Source: Leptoclinus maculatus
Taxonomy: Eukaryota; Chordata; Actinopteri; Perciformes; Stichaeidae
Assembly (NCBI GenBank): GCA_032191485.1
Contig: JAVDOI010000011.1
Location: forward strand, 15,606,617 to 15,670,616
Reading direction: 5' to 3'
Length of the DNA: 64,000 nt
In this document: positions 48,831 to 62,981 of the stretch, in pieces
How positions within the stretch are numbered: position 1 is the first letter of the stretch
Layout of the letters: the number at the start of each line of letters is the position of its first letter
The notes under the pieces: model-generated
What the model saw: only the letters and a program-made list of their open reading frames with translations
Database searches by the model: none
What the model was told of the DNA's origin: nothing
Program-made: the position numbers and the translations under genes

Positions 48831-51800
48831 GAGGGAATTAAGACCTATTTAACTTCCTAACACTGTCTCTAAGCAGCTTATAAAACATAATTAAAACTAC
48901 TAATGCCAAGACTTTTTTTAATCAAAGTAAATATTTCGGTAAAAATACAATCATGTGTTTCCTAATCATTTTAATTGTGTGTTTTTATGCAAATAATCAT
49001 AATAGAGGTCAATAACAAAGTAGAAGGTTTAAACCAGCAGGAAGGTACAGTGTATGCTGCTGAGCTCTGGGATTTTTTTATTTTTTTATTTTTGCACGTT
49101 TCACATCCAGGAAATGTAAATGTGCTGCACACATTTTGGTTCCTATGTTGATAGAGTTTCTATTTTCCATATCAAACAGGAATTAGAGAGCGAATCCTTT
49201 TAACAGAGCAGTCTGAATTCCTACAGTACAGTAAGTGGTTTAAAAGCTGAGGACAGGGATAAAAAAGTGAGTGGCTGTTTAATGGCTGGATTTTGACACA
49301 GAAACACGCTAATCTGCTGTTACTTCTGCTGTAAACACAAGTGTTCAAGACAGCTTTGTCAAAGGAAGCACCGTCATTTTTATAGTGCTGCTTCCATCAC
49401 TGATAAAAAAAATGACGTCTGGTATCATGCATTTTTTCTGTGTTTAAATATTTCAATGGAGAGAGGTTGTTTGTATATTCTAGCAGATTCAAAGCTCCAT
49501 TTGGTTACTAACCCCAAAAGGGCCGTGCCTTATTGTCAAAAGCACATATGCCACAAACCTTTTTACCAGATGCCAAACACGTACCGTGGATGGCGTGCCT
49601 GTCAAAAAGCTCTGCTTACAGAGGCGAGCTCCTGCTGTATTGTTCCATATTTAAACACAGAGCGAACGTGCAATGTAAGGACAAGAAACTGGAACACGAT
49701 GTAGGGGAAGTCTGATTCTTGAATCTTTAGAAATACATGCGGCCATTATTATACAATGAATAGATTTTTCACAAGATCATACGAATGCGAGTTTCTGGTT
49801 TGTGCTACGTGTATAATTCTCTGTTTATTGATTTAGCCGTACAATTACTTAAGCATAATGAATACTATAAATCATATTGTGCTTTTCCCAACTATTTTTC
49901 CAACCGGAGTTGCACATCGTTTTTATATGACACGCATTCATGTGGTGGAGAAGGTCCTCATTATTTCAGCAGAATGGACTCCGTGGATTATTATTACCCA
50001 CGCATTAATGTGTGAGCAGCATTTACATCACACTGTGTTAAGGTACAGCTCCTTTTAATCACTTTATACACTGTGATAGTTTACTCAATCACAGTTAATC
50101 ATACTTAATGAACTGAACACATGTTTTTTTTCCATGTATAACCCTAAACTGCAAAGTAGACACATAAAGGGAAAGTTTTGTTTTGCGACGCTGGAAGTTA
50201 TTCAGTGCGTCAGCTGACACAAGAAGGGCTTTAGAAACATAACTTAATAGAGCTGTGGATGTCAAATTATGTTTAATAAAATGCTTCAAGAGTTTTATTG
50301 AGGAAAAAAAGAGGTCATTGTCGATAAACAAGAAGACCTAGTGGCACATGTCACAACTACTACGTCTCCCAGGAAAAGTCTTGTCAAGAGGAAATTGGTT
50401 TCATTATTAATTATCGATGTCCCTATTGTTAGGTAATTGCTGAAGTAGCAACCAGTAATAGCTGTCGCCACATTACAAACAGGTTTAGCTTAGCTAATCA
50501 AATCTTGACAGGAAACATCGCCTAGTAAAAACCCATCACCATCTAGGCATATAGGCCGAACGTGACATCCGTTGATAGTTTGTGAATTTGAGCGGCACTG
50601 CAATGCTGTTGAATGCATATCGGGGGAAAACACTGAAAATACCTCAAATAAAATGTTTTGCATTCAACGGCTTTGTCAAATGATGTTTCCACTGAAATCG
50701 CAATCAAGCTGTCGTAGCTTCTTTTTTCTTTAACCATGACAGCACATATAATCAAGCCCTATATTTAAAAACATTGAATCAGCGAATATAATACAATATT
50801 CACAACACACCCATAAGCTCCCATATGTCCAGCTTGTAAGCAGCATAATGCTGAGCTGTGGGAAGACAAACTGTCTCTCTACTTTAATCAAGACTGCTGC
50901 TGCAGTGTTACTATTCTCCCGAGGTCCATAAACTCCCGGAAACTTTTTCGCTCTCCATCTTCAAGTCTACTATGTATACAAACGCTGAGGGGCGTTTTTT
51001 TAACACAGACGAGTAGCATGCAAATAGATTATAGAGAAATAGTTTGGTTGTATGGACTCTGAGATAACAATTGCAGCATAAATGTGCACATTTTAAAAAG
51101 AGAAAAACTAAATGAAACCAAAAATTGCAACAAACAACAAAATGCTGCTTCTTCTGTTGTTTGTTTTGCCCACTCATATACACCACAGAGGAGACTCTGA
51201 TCGTTCAATCTTATCTCTACACATGCAGGCTTAAGGCGGCAAGGTCTCTAATTCTGCAGAATAGTGCAACAGCGGTATTTTAAGACCGCCTTGATTCAAC
51301 TGGGTGAAATGTTTTTCTTTACGACAACACCAGAAACTTTGAAAGAAACCTTTGCTAGAAACATTTGTTTCAGCAAGATAAACAGACACAATAGTCAAGT
51401 TCAACAATAACCGCCACCGTTTCCTTCCTGTGCCAAATCACTACCGCTGCCTAATCAGGATGGAAGAAAAAAATGTGTATAAATGAAAAAATAAATCCAG
51501 ACATAGAAGGACAAAAGCTGCCAGAAAGCGAAGACAATTTTAACACACATTTCTCAGCTAATGATAATGTAAAAGTTAGCCCTCGGGTCCTTCAAACATC
51601 ACAAATCATTGAAAAAGCAAAAGCTCTGCTGTACACAAACTGCCCCTTTCCTCCCAAAGTCACATTATGTTCATGTAACATAGCATATTACAATAGGAGA
51701 GTAATAGGAATAGTGATGAGGCTGTCTTTATTGCAAGAATGTTAAATGTGATTTCAACATTTTCTTGACTCAAAGCCCAGTGTGATCTGCATTCCCGGCT

Positions 51801-52003
51801 TGGAATGGCTCTCTGCTGTTGCCTTGTCTTTACTCATTCACCTTGTTCACAGCTTTGGGTGACAAACCCAAACAGAGCACAGCACACTGAGGAGTGTTGC
51901 GGGAAGAGGGATCAGTGCCCAGGGAATGAATGCTGTTCGCTTCAGACACGCTCGTGTCGATGAACTGTGATATCTTAAAGACACCGAGGCCCGACTGGAC
52001 ATA
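48831..52003. other. Non-coding, no gene recognised
   Basis: Unique-looking DNA between the nested SINE and hAT copy 2. Open frames at 49456-49715, 49785-50058 and 51473-51745 show no domains or convincing splice sites. Confidence 0.5.
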
Positions 52004-52011
52004 GTTTAAAT
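52004..52011. repeat. Target-site duplication GTTTAAAT (left)
   Basis: Repeated exactly at 53228-53235 across hAT copy 2. It differs from the CTGACAAG duplication of copy 1, so the two copies inserted independently. Confidence 0.93.
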
Positions 52012-52400
52012 CAGTGGCGGCTGGTGGAAAATGTTCTTGGTAGGGCTGTGCCACATCCAATCAATTTCAGCAAACATCCCAGAATGATTTAATGCAAACA
52101 AATTAAGGTATCAAACACGCATTACTACTTTGCAGTTAAATATTTAACATTTATTCCAACACGAAAAAAAGCAGTAAATAACACTTTCACAAACACGTCA
52201 GGACATCTTATTTTAGTCACCCTCACAGGGAATTCAGTATAATATAATATATATAACATATAATAATATTCTGTATAATATAATAATATATATATATATC
52301 ATATAATATTCTGTATAATATAATAATATATATATCATATAATATTCTGTATAATATAATAATATATATATATATCATATAATAATATTCACTATAATAT

Positions 52401-52460
<60 letters not shown>

Positions 52461-53227
52461 ATAATATATATATATATATATAACTATATATCCATTTCTC
52501 AGACAGGTGCTTCATGTCCCTCACTCCCTAACTGTCCATGCTGGTTCTGTCCCCGTTGTTTTAAAAAGATAAATAAGTTATTCTCATGACGTCATCCAGC
52601 TAGTCAAACCTGTCTGGTGTACAGCTAGTAGAGAAGCTTCATGTACTGCTTCTCTTTCCTGCTAGTCTGCTGTCTGATTGTGAGGTCAGGCTGATCTGGG
52701 ATCAGCTCTTTCAGTAGTTTCTCCTCTCAGTTCTCCTCTCAAACGGGTCTTGGAGGAGTAGTGCTCACACTGGCGCTCTCCTGTAGAGACTTCTCCTGAC
52801 GAGAACGCGCAGCTTGGGGCAGGAAAAAAACTGCCCCAAGCTGAATCTATTTGAGGACGCTGATTGGCTGAATTGTATGTCACTCATTTATATCTTTACT
52901 CAGCATTGGCTAAACTGCTTTATAGACCCGCCTCTTTGGGGCAGTTTTTCCAGCGCCCCAGCCAGCTGAGACGTGCACACACAGAGAGGAAGAGCAGACA
53001 GGCAGAGAGGACAAGCAGGAAAAGCATATATTTACCGCAGATATCATATTTTACACATATTACTGGGTGATTCCATGTTTCAAAAACACAAATATTGACA
53101 ATTTGTATAGTTTATTTTTATTTTAAATTTTATTTTTATTTATATTTTTAATTTTATTTTTATTTTTATTTTTTGTAGCTCTAGGGGGGGCGGCGCCCTA
53201 GCGCCCTCTATGGACCAGCCGCCACTG
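52012..53227 (+). mobile_element. Non-autonomous hAT element, copy 2 (1216 bp)
   Basis: Has the same 14-bp ends, orientation and internal plan as 34129-35285. Outside the AT and CA arrays I counted only about half a dozen substitutions. Several turn CpG into CA (for example GCTCGCGC in copy 1, GCTCACAC in copy 2), as expected from methylation decay. The 59-base length difference comes mainly from one extra AT minisatellite unit and longer CA/TA arrays (52236-52493). The CRE (52587-52594), both CCAAT boxes and the hairpin are kept. No transposase is present. Confidence 0.92.
52236..52493. repeat. AT-rich minisatellite with CA and TA arrays inside copy 2
   Basis: Three units starting ATTCTG (52268, 52308, about 52343), then CA and TA arrays. 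Copy 1 has about two units. Confidence 0.85.
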
Positions 53228-53235
53228 GTTTAAAT

Positions 53236-55068
53236 GGTGTGGAACCTCAGGGGGGGAAGTCAGGCCTGATGGTGAGTGTGCCAATCGTCATTCAAAGGGT
53301 CATGTAAAATGCATAGACATGGATCTTTTTCATGGAACGAGCCCAAACTTAGATTAGCCTGTTTATTACCTGAACATGCTTGTCATTATGTGACCATACA
53401 ATTCATTTTGACCTGTTTTCCAAATAAACGATGAGGCTCGGCGGGGTAACAACTTTTTTTCTGGGCCATGAGAGTTGAAACATCAGCTTTGGGTAAACTG
53501 CTACCCTCGTCACTGTCACTTTTTACCCAGCCGTCCAATCACAATGGAGGAGGGGCGGGGCAAATAGCACAAAGACCACCTGTCACACTCCACTGGTATA
53601 AGTGCTGAACAACAGCAACAATGGAGGAGAAGTAAATAAATATAAACCGTCGGGTTTGTCCTTCCTCCCTACGTGCTTCAGCCTTCCATTCATCCAGAGG
53701 AAGTACTCTTCCTTGTGCCGACATCACAGCAACCAGACGCAACCAAAGGAAAACAACAACATAGCGTCTCATTGCCCTTCTGTGTTCAGCATTTAGCTAC
53801 AGCCAAGTAGTTAATTAGTTGTAAAACTGTCATCTTTGTCATTTGAAAAGCTACCCAATGACTGACTACAAATAAAGCTTATTTATATAGCACTAAAATG
53901 AAGATACATTAACTAATTTGCAACAAAACCAAAAATAGAAAGTGGCAATAATACTGCATATTGCACAATGGAGCCAGTTATTATCACCACAGGAGAAATT
54001 TCTTCACCACCAGTATTTATTTTAACCCAAACTATGATCAACGTTCCCTAAATCCAACAAGACCTTAACCATATGTTTATTTGTCAGTGGCAAAATTACA
54101 TGTTTTGTTATTTGACTTGGAGGAACTCCATTACCCAAGTTTTCACCATGTTGCATATTCATATTGTATTAATTAACACTTTTAGCCCTGCATGCGGCAT
54201 ACTTCTGTACTTCATTATCCTTGTTGTAATGAGAGAAATTACCGTATTTAATTTTTTGAGAAGTCATGCTTATAATGTGACACTTTTTTCCTGCCATTAT
54301 GCAAACACAATGTGTATTTTACATTTTTGGGATCCAACTTTGTGCATATTATATAGTAGATTCCATTTATTTCTTAGCTTTGGGTGACAACATTTGTCTC
54401 TTTTTAAATAAGCACAAAGCTCCATAGTGGTTATTTAAAACATGACTTAGGAATTCATTAAAAAAAGAATACAATTTGTCTTTTTCCTCTCTCAATCAGA
54501 AAAAATAACTTTGCACCTATAATGGTCTAATGGCCTTAAATGTGGTCATTTAGAATCACATACCATTTCAGTGCACAGCTTTGGGTGGCTTGTATCATGC
54601 AGTTTGTGTTCAGTTAATTCTTTGGAATAACAAAGGTGTTGCATTGGGGGCCCCGTGTAGAAATAAATCATTTAATAGTACATCGGTGTTTTGACTCTAC
54701 CTTGAGAGCTCAGTGAAAATCCCATTACCAATTATTGTAGCTGCCTGACAGGTCACCACATGAGAGTAAAGCTCTTATTATAATGCAGGTTCATTTTTTT
54801 GGACTAAACATTCTGCAGCAACAACTAGAGGCAGAGGCAACTATTTATACAAATGATACTACATATTATCTTTGTGGAAGCAGGAACCTCGTGAACGACA
54901 GCAACGTTTCAGCAACACATTGAAAGGTATTTGTGAAACTGTGTTGGTTGGATTTGTTGCTGGAGAGCTGGTGAGCTGATGCAGCCTCTCAACCACTGAC
55001 AGCTCTGAAGTAGCTTTTTGTGCAAAGGGGCAAATAAAACACACAGTACTGTCCATCAAGTACATGTT
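53236..55068. other. Non-coding, no gene recognised
   Basis: Around 53530-53560 CCAATCACAATGG is followed closely by GGAGGGGCGGGGC, a CCAAT box next to a GC box, but no exon is evident after it. A phrase at about 53875-53896 (GCTTATTTATATAGCACT) resembles the end of fish LINE/SINE elements. Nothing else recognised. Confidence 0.5.
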
Positions 55069-55250
55069 TGAGGTACTTCACTTGACTATTTCTACTTTCT
55101 GTACTTTAAACTTCTAATCTCCTACCTTTGAGAGGGAAAATACGTACTTTTTTACTTCTCTACATTTATAGCTTGGAACATACGATCAGCTTACAGATTG
55201 TTTAGTCTATAAAACATTAGAAAACAGTCACTTGTAAAGGTATTCTGCTC
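55069..55250 (+). mobile_element. Fragment of a common fish MITE
   Basis: Carries CTTGACTATTTCTACTTTCT, GAGAGGGAAAATACGTACTT and TTACTTCTCTACATTTATAG. These recall an abundant fish element whose full copies have CAGTGGTGGAAGAAGTA ends. Both ends are missing here, so it is an old internal fragment. Confidence 0.55.
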
Positions 55251-57209
55251 CACCTGTTTCAGATTTCATCGAGATAGACAGATGTTCCATAAAAAAAACT
55301 GTATTTATTGCAAAGAGAAAAATAAAAAGCTTAGTCAGGACAAAAATATCCACATATTCACCAGTCCTTGCCCACAAAGGGAGATCACAGACTTGTTATA
55401 TATTTGTATGGCCTTGATTGACAGTGACAGTGTTTCATTTCTGCCCAGACAGGTAGGACAACCCAGTGATTCAGAGATCCCCAAAATGACATCTGTGAGT
55501 CTGTGAAATAAATACATAATAAATTAAATTCTTCATGCATTTCAAATCGTCAGATCCTCAATTTTCCATATTACTGCACACTTTTTCCATCAATGAATAC
55601 ATGCAGTTGAAGAAAATCATCATATACCCTAGGATTGAACCGAGCACATTTGCTTTCATAAGAAAACGGTTTATATAACGTGTTATAGTGAACACATTTG
55701 GTTTCATGTGATAAAGGCGCGCCGGACAAATTGTAATATATCACTCCAATTTGATTCCAAACATTTCCCGTACATGAATCGCGTGTTCTGCCAAAAGGTT
55801 ATCTTGACCCAGACGAAGACATGAGAGCATGACATAATGAGGAGACCAGATGTGCTTTGTTTGTGGTCCAACCGACTGGTTTGATTGGTGGAACATCAAC
55901 ATTCTAATATAAAGCCTGCATCTCTTCAATACCAGTATCTGTGTGATCCGCCTCAGTTCATAAACAGACATATGTCATTATACGCTGTATGAATTAGCCT
56001 GGCGGCTAGTGGACGTTAGTTACTTACTTACTTATAGCTCTTCTACTCTTACTTGGTTTAAGTCACTGAATGTCCCGACAGAACAACACCACAGCTGATG
56101 TTCGGCCTGCATGCACATTTTTTGTTTCTGCCCAACATTGTTGAAACAGAGCTCCGCCCTCCGTGAAACACCGAGATCACAGGAGAGAAACAACCGCGAC
56201 AGGAAATGACAGCAAAACGCAAACAAAGACTCCCCCAGAGCTGAAATACATGCTCCTGTGGATGATCGCGATACATCTTAGAAACTAAAGATGTCCACAC
56301 ATCTTTTAGTTACTGGCTCATTTATGAATGAGAGACCTCACAGAATAATCAACATGAGTTCTTGTAGAAGTGTGTGACCCAGTTATTACCTCAATAACCT
56401 TCATATGATATATTATTATTACATTATTACATTGCTGTCACCAGTGTTTTGCTGCGTCGTGATTTATCAAAGTGCATTGATGCAGATTTGACCCTCACAG
56501 CAGACGTTTTGACTTGTCATAGAAGCACAGGTGTTACTAATAACTTTAACGATGGCTCTGTTCCATTCAAGTGTCCCAGTAAGCCGTGACAGTGAGACAG
56601 CATGCACAACACACAAGAAGAATGGAAGCAGCTGAAATGAATTCAGCCATTGTTCCTTTTATGATTTACACTTCTCCTCCTGTGACATGCCAAATGTCTT
56701 CCATTAAAAGGATCTATGTTAGGATGCAGGGCAGTCATTAATGTTGTGTTTTGTTGCGTTGTAACTTTAGAAATCTAGGTAAAAGAAATGACACATCAAG
56801 TGTAGATTTACTTTGAAATTTGCCATCATAATGCATATTACATACTGTATGTCTGTCTGAAAGGGACAATTTTAAAAAGAGAGGCGCTGTCACATCTCAG
56901 TAGAGTCCGTATTCGTTTATGACAGCAGTGATCTGCCGGAGTGCTTCACAGCAGAGTGGGAATACACAGAAAGCCCATCTCCTGATGAAGTGGAAAACTT
57001 ATTGTGTTAAGGAAGATAAATATTGAAACGGTGAGGAGGGAAAAACAACACACTTGGAGAAAAATCCTAGTTTATTTCTCCAGAAAAAGTCCCTGACACA
57101 GGTAAACAGGAATGTCTTCACTGAAGCCCGCAGGCTTCCCGCTGTCACTCGACGACATTGGAGGACTGAGCTGAGCGAGGATTGTTTGCTCTCAGTTTCG
57201 GGATGTTTT

Positions 57210-57229
57210 CCACAGGCAGGTGCCTGTGG
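57210..57229. repeat. 20-bp palindrome with a central E-box
   Basis: CCACAGGCA and TGCCTGTGG flank GG, with perfectly complementary 9-base arms. CAGGTG, an E-box, lies across the centre. Confidence 0.85.
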
Positions 57230-57730
57230 CTCTGAAGTGGCAACAGCAGCCTCGATGGTGTTCGGGGCCACCGGATGGGCCGATTATATAACATCTTAAC
57301 ACTGTACAATAAGGCAGATGAAGTCTCTCAGCGACGGTGTCTGTTTACCCCTCGACGCAGTACACATGGTAGAATTATGGTAAACACATGTGGTTCTTGT
57401 CAGTTAGCGACTGAATTTAATGAATTGTGAATCTCATATTTACTATAGATGGCTGCAGGTCAGGGCCACCGCTAAAAGCATCCGAGTCTTTATTTCCATT
57501 CCCTGAGTGCTCCGGCAGAATAGTGTTTTTTTGTTCGTATAGCATCGTGTCCAGCAGCACTTTTCCCTGGAAACACACACAAGACACACACAAGCAGCCA
57601 CACACCTCTACTCCTGTGCTCCGAAAAGTCAACCACCAGCAGTCTACAAGGTGACAAATGAACACTGTCACTCGGTTAAACACCAACTTGCACTTTTATT
57701 ACAGTTATGTACCGTTTGTCACTGTTTGGG

Positions 57731-57733
<3 letters not shown>

Positions 57734-57772
<39 letters not shown>

Positions 57773-57782
57773 TGCGTGTGTG
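57734..57782. repeat. (TG)n microsatellite
   Basis: About 24 TG units with two small interruptions (GTGG, GCG). Confidence 0.95.
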
Positions 57783-59781
57783 AAATGTTCAAAATATCAC
57801 CCTGAGCTTTTTTATTTCCTAACCCTTCCTCCAAAGTCTCACACACACCAAACAAAGCAAGATAAAAACACAAACTTTGCCTCTAGCTACATGAGGAATG
57901 GGTATATTTTGAATGATAGAAGGAACTTGTATCACTGGTATCTAAATGTGAACACCACAATAATAGAGCACATTTGACTACATAGAGAAGTGGTTGAATA
58001 AACCTGTAACCCTGTGTGTCCTTCACACCACCCTGGTTTCGCCGGTCTATCTAAGGGCCATTAGGGGAGTCGCTGAGAGAGCGAGTGTCACTCTGCATTA
58101 GTCCACCGGTCTCGTCCGTCTATTCCATTCTGCCCGATAGGACACAGTCTTATATCATACCCACGCTGTGTCAAATCTGAAATCGCACAGGCCGCACTGA
58201 TCCTAATCACGCTAATGCATTCTTTTATGCAAAGGCGAAAGGACGTAACGTCTCGGTGAAAACATCAGCATGATGTCTGTACGCGAGGATCCTGGTGAAT
58301 CACTAAATCTGCAGCTGGTCAGTGTTGCTCGTGTCCAAGACGGCAACATGAGCCCGAGCTGCGGAAATCATATCTTAAATTGAGCAGGAGTTGCACACGG
58401 GCACAAGAGGTTTACGGCTCTCCTCCTGATTGACCAAGATGAGAATACAACATGAGAATACTTGCTGTAATAATTCTGCATGCGTGTCAGTTAGAGCGGG
58501 GAATTCTGGTGTGGCCCGAGGCATCGCGGGTCACGAGCAGTAAGGGGTTGTTTGTATCTGTGTAGAGGACACAAAGGGCACGTTGTTACATTTAAATTTT
58601 GTATCAAGAACCAATGTCTAATATGAGAGCAATCAGCTGAACCCACCTCTTGTCACTTCACTGCATTGTGGGGGCGTTTTATCAGTGATGTAATTATTAT
58701 GTAAGATCCTACCGCTGCGATTAGATCCTCTGGAGCTGTAGGAGTGATGTGCAGTAGCTTGAAGCCGGGGACTTTGTGCTGCTGGTGTTTACGGAGACTA
58801 TTCAGGTATCTGCACTTGGAGTTGGAGAATCTTATCTTCCAGGATTCTGAATTGATTCACAACTCCCAAATGTATATATATTTTTGCAAAAGAACAGATA
58901 TTGCATTCGAATATGAAAATGAATATTCTATTGTTTAAAAAAATAAAAAATAAATGCAATAGTGTGGCTGTCTGCCTCGTGCGCATTAGATGCACCACAA
59001 GAGCATGTTTAATGACAAGAGACAAAGAGGAGAAACCATCATCCAAACCTTTTACTTTTACTACCACATGCACACCACTTCATGTGTTGAAATCTAAGCT
59101 TAACTGGCCTGATTTGCCCTCTTACGTTACTAAGTTATAAATGCACAATTGGTTTTTCGGAGAGGGCTTCAGTAAGTTTTAGAGCCTAAATTGAAGTCCT
59201 TGTAAATTCTTGAGTTATATAAAATCCAGTTTAATCGAATTGGATTTGTAGTTAAACTGTAAAACATGTGGCTAATACAACGGTAAAATACAATACTCCC
59301 TCTATTACTATCTTCAACGTGACGTGCTGCCTCTGATTCCTCCAAAGAGCTTCTAAACGATGATCTAATATTTGTGTCTCCACAGTATTCAAGCTGAGAT
59401 TTTTTTTTTTATTATTTGAGAAGAAATTATTTGATTAGCTTGACCTTTTCAGGGAGCTTAACCTTTTCAAAATGTCAGGTGAGAAGGTTTTAAAATAAGT
59501 GTGCCAAATTCCTGTTTTAGGGGGCTCACGATGACCTATAGAAAAGCGGCAAAAAAAGAAGGTCTGACAATGATGAATCTTACAGCTCAAAGCAATTTGT
59601 TATAGTTCAGATATGTTTCTGGGAAACTCCCTTACAAAGCACAACTCCCACTGAGATGGACCGAGCTGTGTGTGGGCACCTGTGCAGACTTCTTAAGAAC
59701 TTAGGGAATGTATCATATTAGGTTTGCACTCACGAGGGTGTTTCATTTCTACATAACATTAAACGAAAATGTGGGTTTACC

Positions 59782-59823
59782 AGATGGGCAATAGAGGATG
59801 ACTAGATGGGCAATAGAGGATGA
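59782..59823 (+). repeat. Tandem duplication, 22-base period
   Basis: AGATGGGCAATAGAGGATGA occurs at 59782-59801 and again at 59804-59823 without a mismatch. Confidence 0.93.
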
Positions 59824-60503
59824 AGTATAACTATTCCCCTCTGTGACAGGGCCATTTGTCGCCTGTGAGGCCGATCAATCCAACTCTATCTTCTCTGCCT
59901 TTCCTCTGCCTTTGTTGTCACCGCTCTAGCTGTCCTTAGTAATAATCAGCTTTCATGTCAAATAAATGAGCTGCTTTATTGCCGGCGTCCCCACAGCTCC
60001 GCCGCTGGTCAAAATAAACGGAGAGGAATTAGGGTTATTTTGCAAGGACATACGCACATGTGGAATAAACGCGGATGAGCAATAAAGTCTTCTGTCAGAG
60101 TGGGTTGGATCACACGGATGACACATTTGGTGCACTTTACCTCTGGAAAAAAAAAGAGCAAATATGTAAAAAATTAATGATTCTAAGAGGAATGTGGTGT
60201 TCAGGAGTGACGTGAAAAATGTGATAAACTGCAGCATGTCAAAGAAATGTCCCACACACAGGATTTAAAAAATATAACTGAAATTGTGGCCAAAAAAAAG
60301 CTTGTTTTAGCACAATAAGTGATCATGCTTTCAGTTTTATTATCGTCATTTTTATTCACAGTAGATGATTTTTGTAAAAAAAAACCTAGACCACAGCATG
60401 AATCGTAGTCGACCATTACAGCTCTGTGGTGATCGGCTGAACTGCACGCAGCATCCTTAATCTTTATAAACACTAGAAGTGACAAAAGTGCTTATAGAAT
60501 AAG

Positions 60504-60521
60504 CCCCCCCCCCCTCCCCCC
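60504..60521. repeat. C tract (11 + 6 C)
   Basis: Homopyrimidine run with one T. Confidence 0.93.
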
Positions 60522-62546
60522 AGCTGTCAGGTGTATACTATCTGTTGTAGACATACAGTAGAGCATCTGCGTCTCCTCTGCTGGCATCAGTAAATAATGC
60601 ACTCCTGTGCATCTGCAGTGCAGACTCAATATATAATTCACACAACGTAGGCAGTGAGGCAGCCCTCATGTCATTCACACTGCACTGCCTAAACCCACCG
60701 CAATATGTTGCTTCTGACTTTTATTTCCTCCTTAAAAAACGCTTTGTGGCCAGGTTGTTCTCTTGTTTCGTCAATAGGACCGTTATCATCAGCTCATGGC
60801 TGATCTATCGTGACATAAAATCTTAATGCAAAGAATACTGTAAAACATTGATATAGAGACCAATGCACAATGTGGATGTTTTATGGCTATGTCTGCTGTT
60901 TTGATTGTCACTGTCTATTTTATTTTATATCTCCTACTCACCGCTGATGGAAACTTCTCTGAGAGGGCCACCTACAATACCTGCTACAATATTTGTCTGC
61001 AGGTGTTTTTGTAGGCGGACGGGGGCCTTGCAGATGTCCTTATATAATTATAGCAATAGTTGTCTCCAACGCCACCCGCTGCTGCCGCTGACAGCACACT
61101 ACATGAGAGTATGCAAATGTACATGGAAATTTCCATTAAGCTTCGTATTCCAAGGTGAGGTTTCCAGGGTGATTTGTATTTGAAAAATGCTTCATTCACG
61201 TGCAGACAAGCCGCCCGGTCTTGACCTTGTCAAGCACTCGTCACTATCATACATGAGGAATATGCTGCAGTTGAGACTTGTTGGGTTCTGTTCAGTGGCT
61301 TCATTTCAACTTCCCCTGCTAAACTGTTGTGGTGAGAGCATTGCATTAGCTAGATTACAGTTTTATCTGTCAAATGAATGCGCAGAAATAGCTGACATAA
61401 CATTCTGTTGCAAATCCAATTTCGTATTGATTGACAGTGCGAGATTCACCAAAGCCCACGTTATGGCTTCCTGCACTATTAGAGCGTATTTGCGGTGTTA
61501 TTTTGCATCGGAAAGAGGGGCCATTTGCTCGGAGTAATTAGTTAAGCTCTTCTGACTTTGGAAATTTAATTGCAGGTACGGTAGAAAACCGGCTAACAAT
61601 GGGATAACTGAAGCATTACGGTCTGTGAGGGACTAACAAACAGCAGGAGCCTCCCTCCTGACAAACGGGGCGCTGGAACACACATAAAGACAAACACACA
61701 AAAAACACACACCAGCACTGGCACACATACCCTTAAAAAAAAAAGAAGAAGCATGCATCGTCTCCTGACCTCTTGATTCTTTGATCCATTAATAAAATGC
61801 AATATTCATACTCCCAGCTACTGAATGTTTCATTATAACTGCAGCGATGTGGAGTGCATTATTAAGAAGTATGGCACAGACTATCTACAGAATGTTTATC
61901 ATTTATCATCTGCTGTTGGCTTAGTGTGTCGCTCCACTGAAATGCTTGACCTTGAATGCTGCTTTCATGCATCCCTGTATGTTTGAAATCAAAGCATAAG
62001 GGACTATCATTAGCTTCCTATCACGCACTGAATGCCTGAAACCTCTATGTCTGTGGTATAAAGATAAATATTTTCTTTGCCTTTTTCTAATATGCCTATG
62101 GTTATCCTAATTTGAGGCTCTTTGTGAACATGTCCATTTAGTGCTGCTCATCATGTTTGCTGTTCGGCAGCCTACACAAAAACCTTATGTAAGAGTGTTG
62201 TTAAATCACCTTAAACTGCATTATTTACTCACAGAGAATATCTAGCATTCATTATTTTATGTAAGATTGATTTATTAGCCGGTTTATCTTCACACCCATA
62301 TTAGCTGGAACATCAATCACGTGACCAGTGCTGTTAACGTTGCACAGTGGACACTATTAATTATTTAAAAGGATCACTGGCTGTTAATGGTATTTTTCCT
62401 CACCTTTCCCATTATCAGTAGAAACCAGTTTGTTTTCTTCTCAATTAGGCACGCTGGCAGTGAGCAACACCCATCTCCTATTACTGGGATATGGCAACAG
62501 AGGCCATGGGGGAAGGGAAAATAGCAGGCTGCTGTTGTTGTTATCA

Positions 62547-62564
62547 CTGCTGCTGCTGCTGCTG
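62547..62564. repeat. (CTG)6 trinucleotide repeat
   Basis: Six CTG units after a short GTT run. It encodes Ala or Ser runs only in unsupported frames. Confidence 0.9.
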
Positions 62565-62981
62565 AGGGATTGTTTTTAGCATTTTCTTGGCTGCATTTCA
62601 TTTCTTTCTTCTTGCCACTATAACTTGCCTCCGCTATTAAACCTCTGTCACTCCCTTTTGGAGGTTGAAAGTGACTAGGACACTGAAACCAAACCAAGTC
62701 AGAGCCCCATGATGTGGTTGGCTTTTTTTCCCTTATACCTCTGTGCTGTGCAGGTGACATTAAGCTAAAAAGCCTGGTTCTGAAATCCAGCCAGTGGGCA
62801 AGTGGGATTTGACATAGGTATTATAGCAATGTTTGTGCACATGAAAATGGGACCAGGTTCAGTTTATATCCTGTTAGCTTTTAGCTATATATACATCTAT
62901 ATTTGTAGAAGCTAAAACTAGCATTTTTAGAATCACTAGCATTTTAGAAGCCACCACAAGTTATGGTAGTTTTAGCATCAA

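Larger units (their letters stand above)
55251..59781. other. Non-coding, no gene recognised
   Basis: Contains a 20-bp palindrome (57210-57229) and a TG microsatellite (57734-57782). No family match or splice-bounded frame was recognised. Confidence 0.5.

Noticed and set aside
52236..52493. Regularly spaced repeats that might suggest a CRISPR array
   Set aside because: Units are AT-only minisatellite with no unique spacers, inside a eukaryotic transposon.
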